The notes under the pieces are model-generated. The model made no database searches. It was not told the DNA's origin and worked only from the letters and a program-made list of their open reading frames with translations. Below are positions 31,401 to 31,645 of a DNA stretch of 31,645 nt, one piece after another; the stretch's first letter is position 1; every line of letters starts with the position of its first letter. The translations under genes were made by a program, and so were the position numbers. Origin of the DNA: SXIZ01 sp040079795 (GTDB taxonomy: Bacteria > Pseudomonadota > Gammaproteobacteria > Methylococcales > Methylomonadaceae); NCBI GenBank assembly GCA_040079795.1, contig JBEBJQ010000052.1, forward strand, positions 1 through 31,645, given 5' to 3'.

Positions 31401-31645
31401 AGTGTCGTCATAAGATAGCAGCCCAAAGCGCGATGCATCGAATTTGCACGGCAGCTAAAAATGAACTCGTATTTTTAGCGTAACGCGTTGCAATGCCACG
31501 CCATCGCTTAAGGTGTAAAAAAGCGTTTTCCACCAAGTGCCGTAACCTGTATAAGTCTCTGTCGTATTCACGTGGTTGCTTGCGGTTACGGCGCGGTGGT
31601 ATCACAACCGTCATCTGATTGGCCTCTGCTTGGGCTACGATAGCG
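31401..31645 (-). mobile_element. IS5-family insertion sequence, partial, left boundary near 31400
   Basis: This is the distal end of an insertion element that continues past the window edge. Its transposase is read on the minus strand (next entry), and its stop lies only about 10 bp inside the junction with the disrupted ISNCY gene, as expected for a compact IS. The exact end and any target duplication cannot be fixed without the other end; CTAG at 31395-31398 is a plausible target site for IS5-type elements. Confidence 0.7.
31408..31645 (-). CDS. IS5-family transposase, C-terminal part (runs off the window)
   Basis: The minus-strand frame is open from the window end at 31645 to a TGA at 31410-31408, so the internal ATG near 31614 is not the true start. 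The visible 78 residues contain PRRNRKQPREYDRDLYRLRH, then LVENAFLHLKRWRGIATRYA, the C-terminal catalytic region of IS5-family DDE transposases (IS427-like second ORF): the Glu of the Y-(2)-R-(3)-E-(6)-K motif is in RHLVENAFLHLK. The tail QIRCIALWAAIL is also usual. The visible part has no frame damage, so the element may still be functional. Confidence 0.88.
   Translation of the reverse strand, partial: AIVAQAEANQMTVVIPPRRNRKQPREYDRDLYRLRHLVENAFLHLKRWRGIATRYAKNTSSFLAAVQIRCIALWAAIL

Overview
The window looks like chromosomal DNA of a gammaproteobacterium. Three things point this way: the SRP RNA gene followed by dnaX-ybaB-recR, a stand-alone recC of the E. coli type, and a bifunctional PutA. 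The moderate GC, the palindromic intergenic repeats and the gene mix would fit a Methylococcales methanotroph, but no methane-oxidation gene is present, so the genus-level guess is inference only.

Layout. 1-933: a small secreted protein of unknown function. 934-1415: a non-coding stretch ending in two tandem 63-bp palindromic repeats. 1416-7371: a complete, tightly packed [NiFe]-hydrogenase maturation operon, hypABCDEF, without hydrogenase structural genes in the window. 7625-10795: recC with no recB or recD beside it. 10839-12323 (minus): a RimK-like ATP-grasp ligase. 12528-15604: SRP RNA, dnaX, ybaB, recR and a HIT-family hydrolase. 15669-17995 (minus): a MTH1187-type thiamine-binding protein overlapping a quinone oxidoreductase, then a 3-mercaptopyruvate sulfurtransferase. 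18354-19202: a secreted protein with a Pro-Thr linker and a duplicated C-terminal module. 19332-20479 (minus): a short BLUF photoreceptor and a LOG-family protein. 20788-25000: a 74-codon ORF, gcvT and a single-chain gcvP (no gcvH here). 25140-28256: putA. 28279-28590 (minus): a small membrane-anchored unknown. 29073-30773: an SbmA/BacA-type ABC protein. 30831-31645: a patch of mobile-element remains, with an IS256-type transposase scrap, a terminator, and an ISNCY-type transposase gene cut by an IS5-family element that runs off the window.

How genes work together. HypA/HypB deliver nickel, HypF/HypE make the cyanide ligands from carbamoyl phosphate, and HypC/HypD assemble Fe(CN)2CO, so the cell should carry a [NiFe] hydrogenase elsewhere. 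GcvT and GcvP are two of the four parts of the glycine cleavage system, and PutA degrades proline to glutamate; both lie in an amino-acid catabolism block.

The strongest oddities are: (1) an ABC protein whose transmembrane part looks intact while Walker A, signature, Walker B and H-loop are all altered; (2) hypA, whose ribosome-binding site and start codon lie inside a perfect hairpin supplied by a tandem palindromic repeat; (3) the nested insertion-sequence remains at the right edge, with recurring TTTACAT motifs; (4) a well-initiated small ORF apparently coupled to gcvT. I see no CRISPR array, tRNA, rRNA, prophage, or clearly new defence system.
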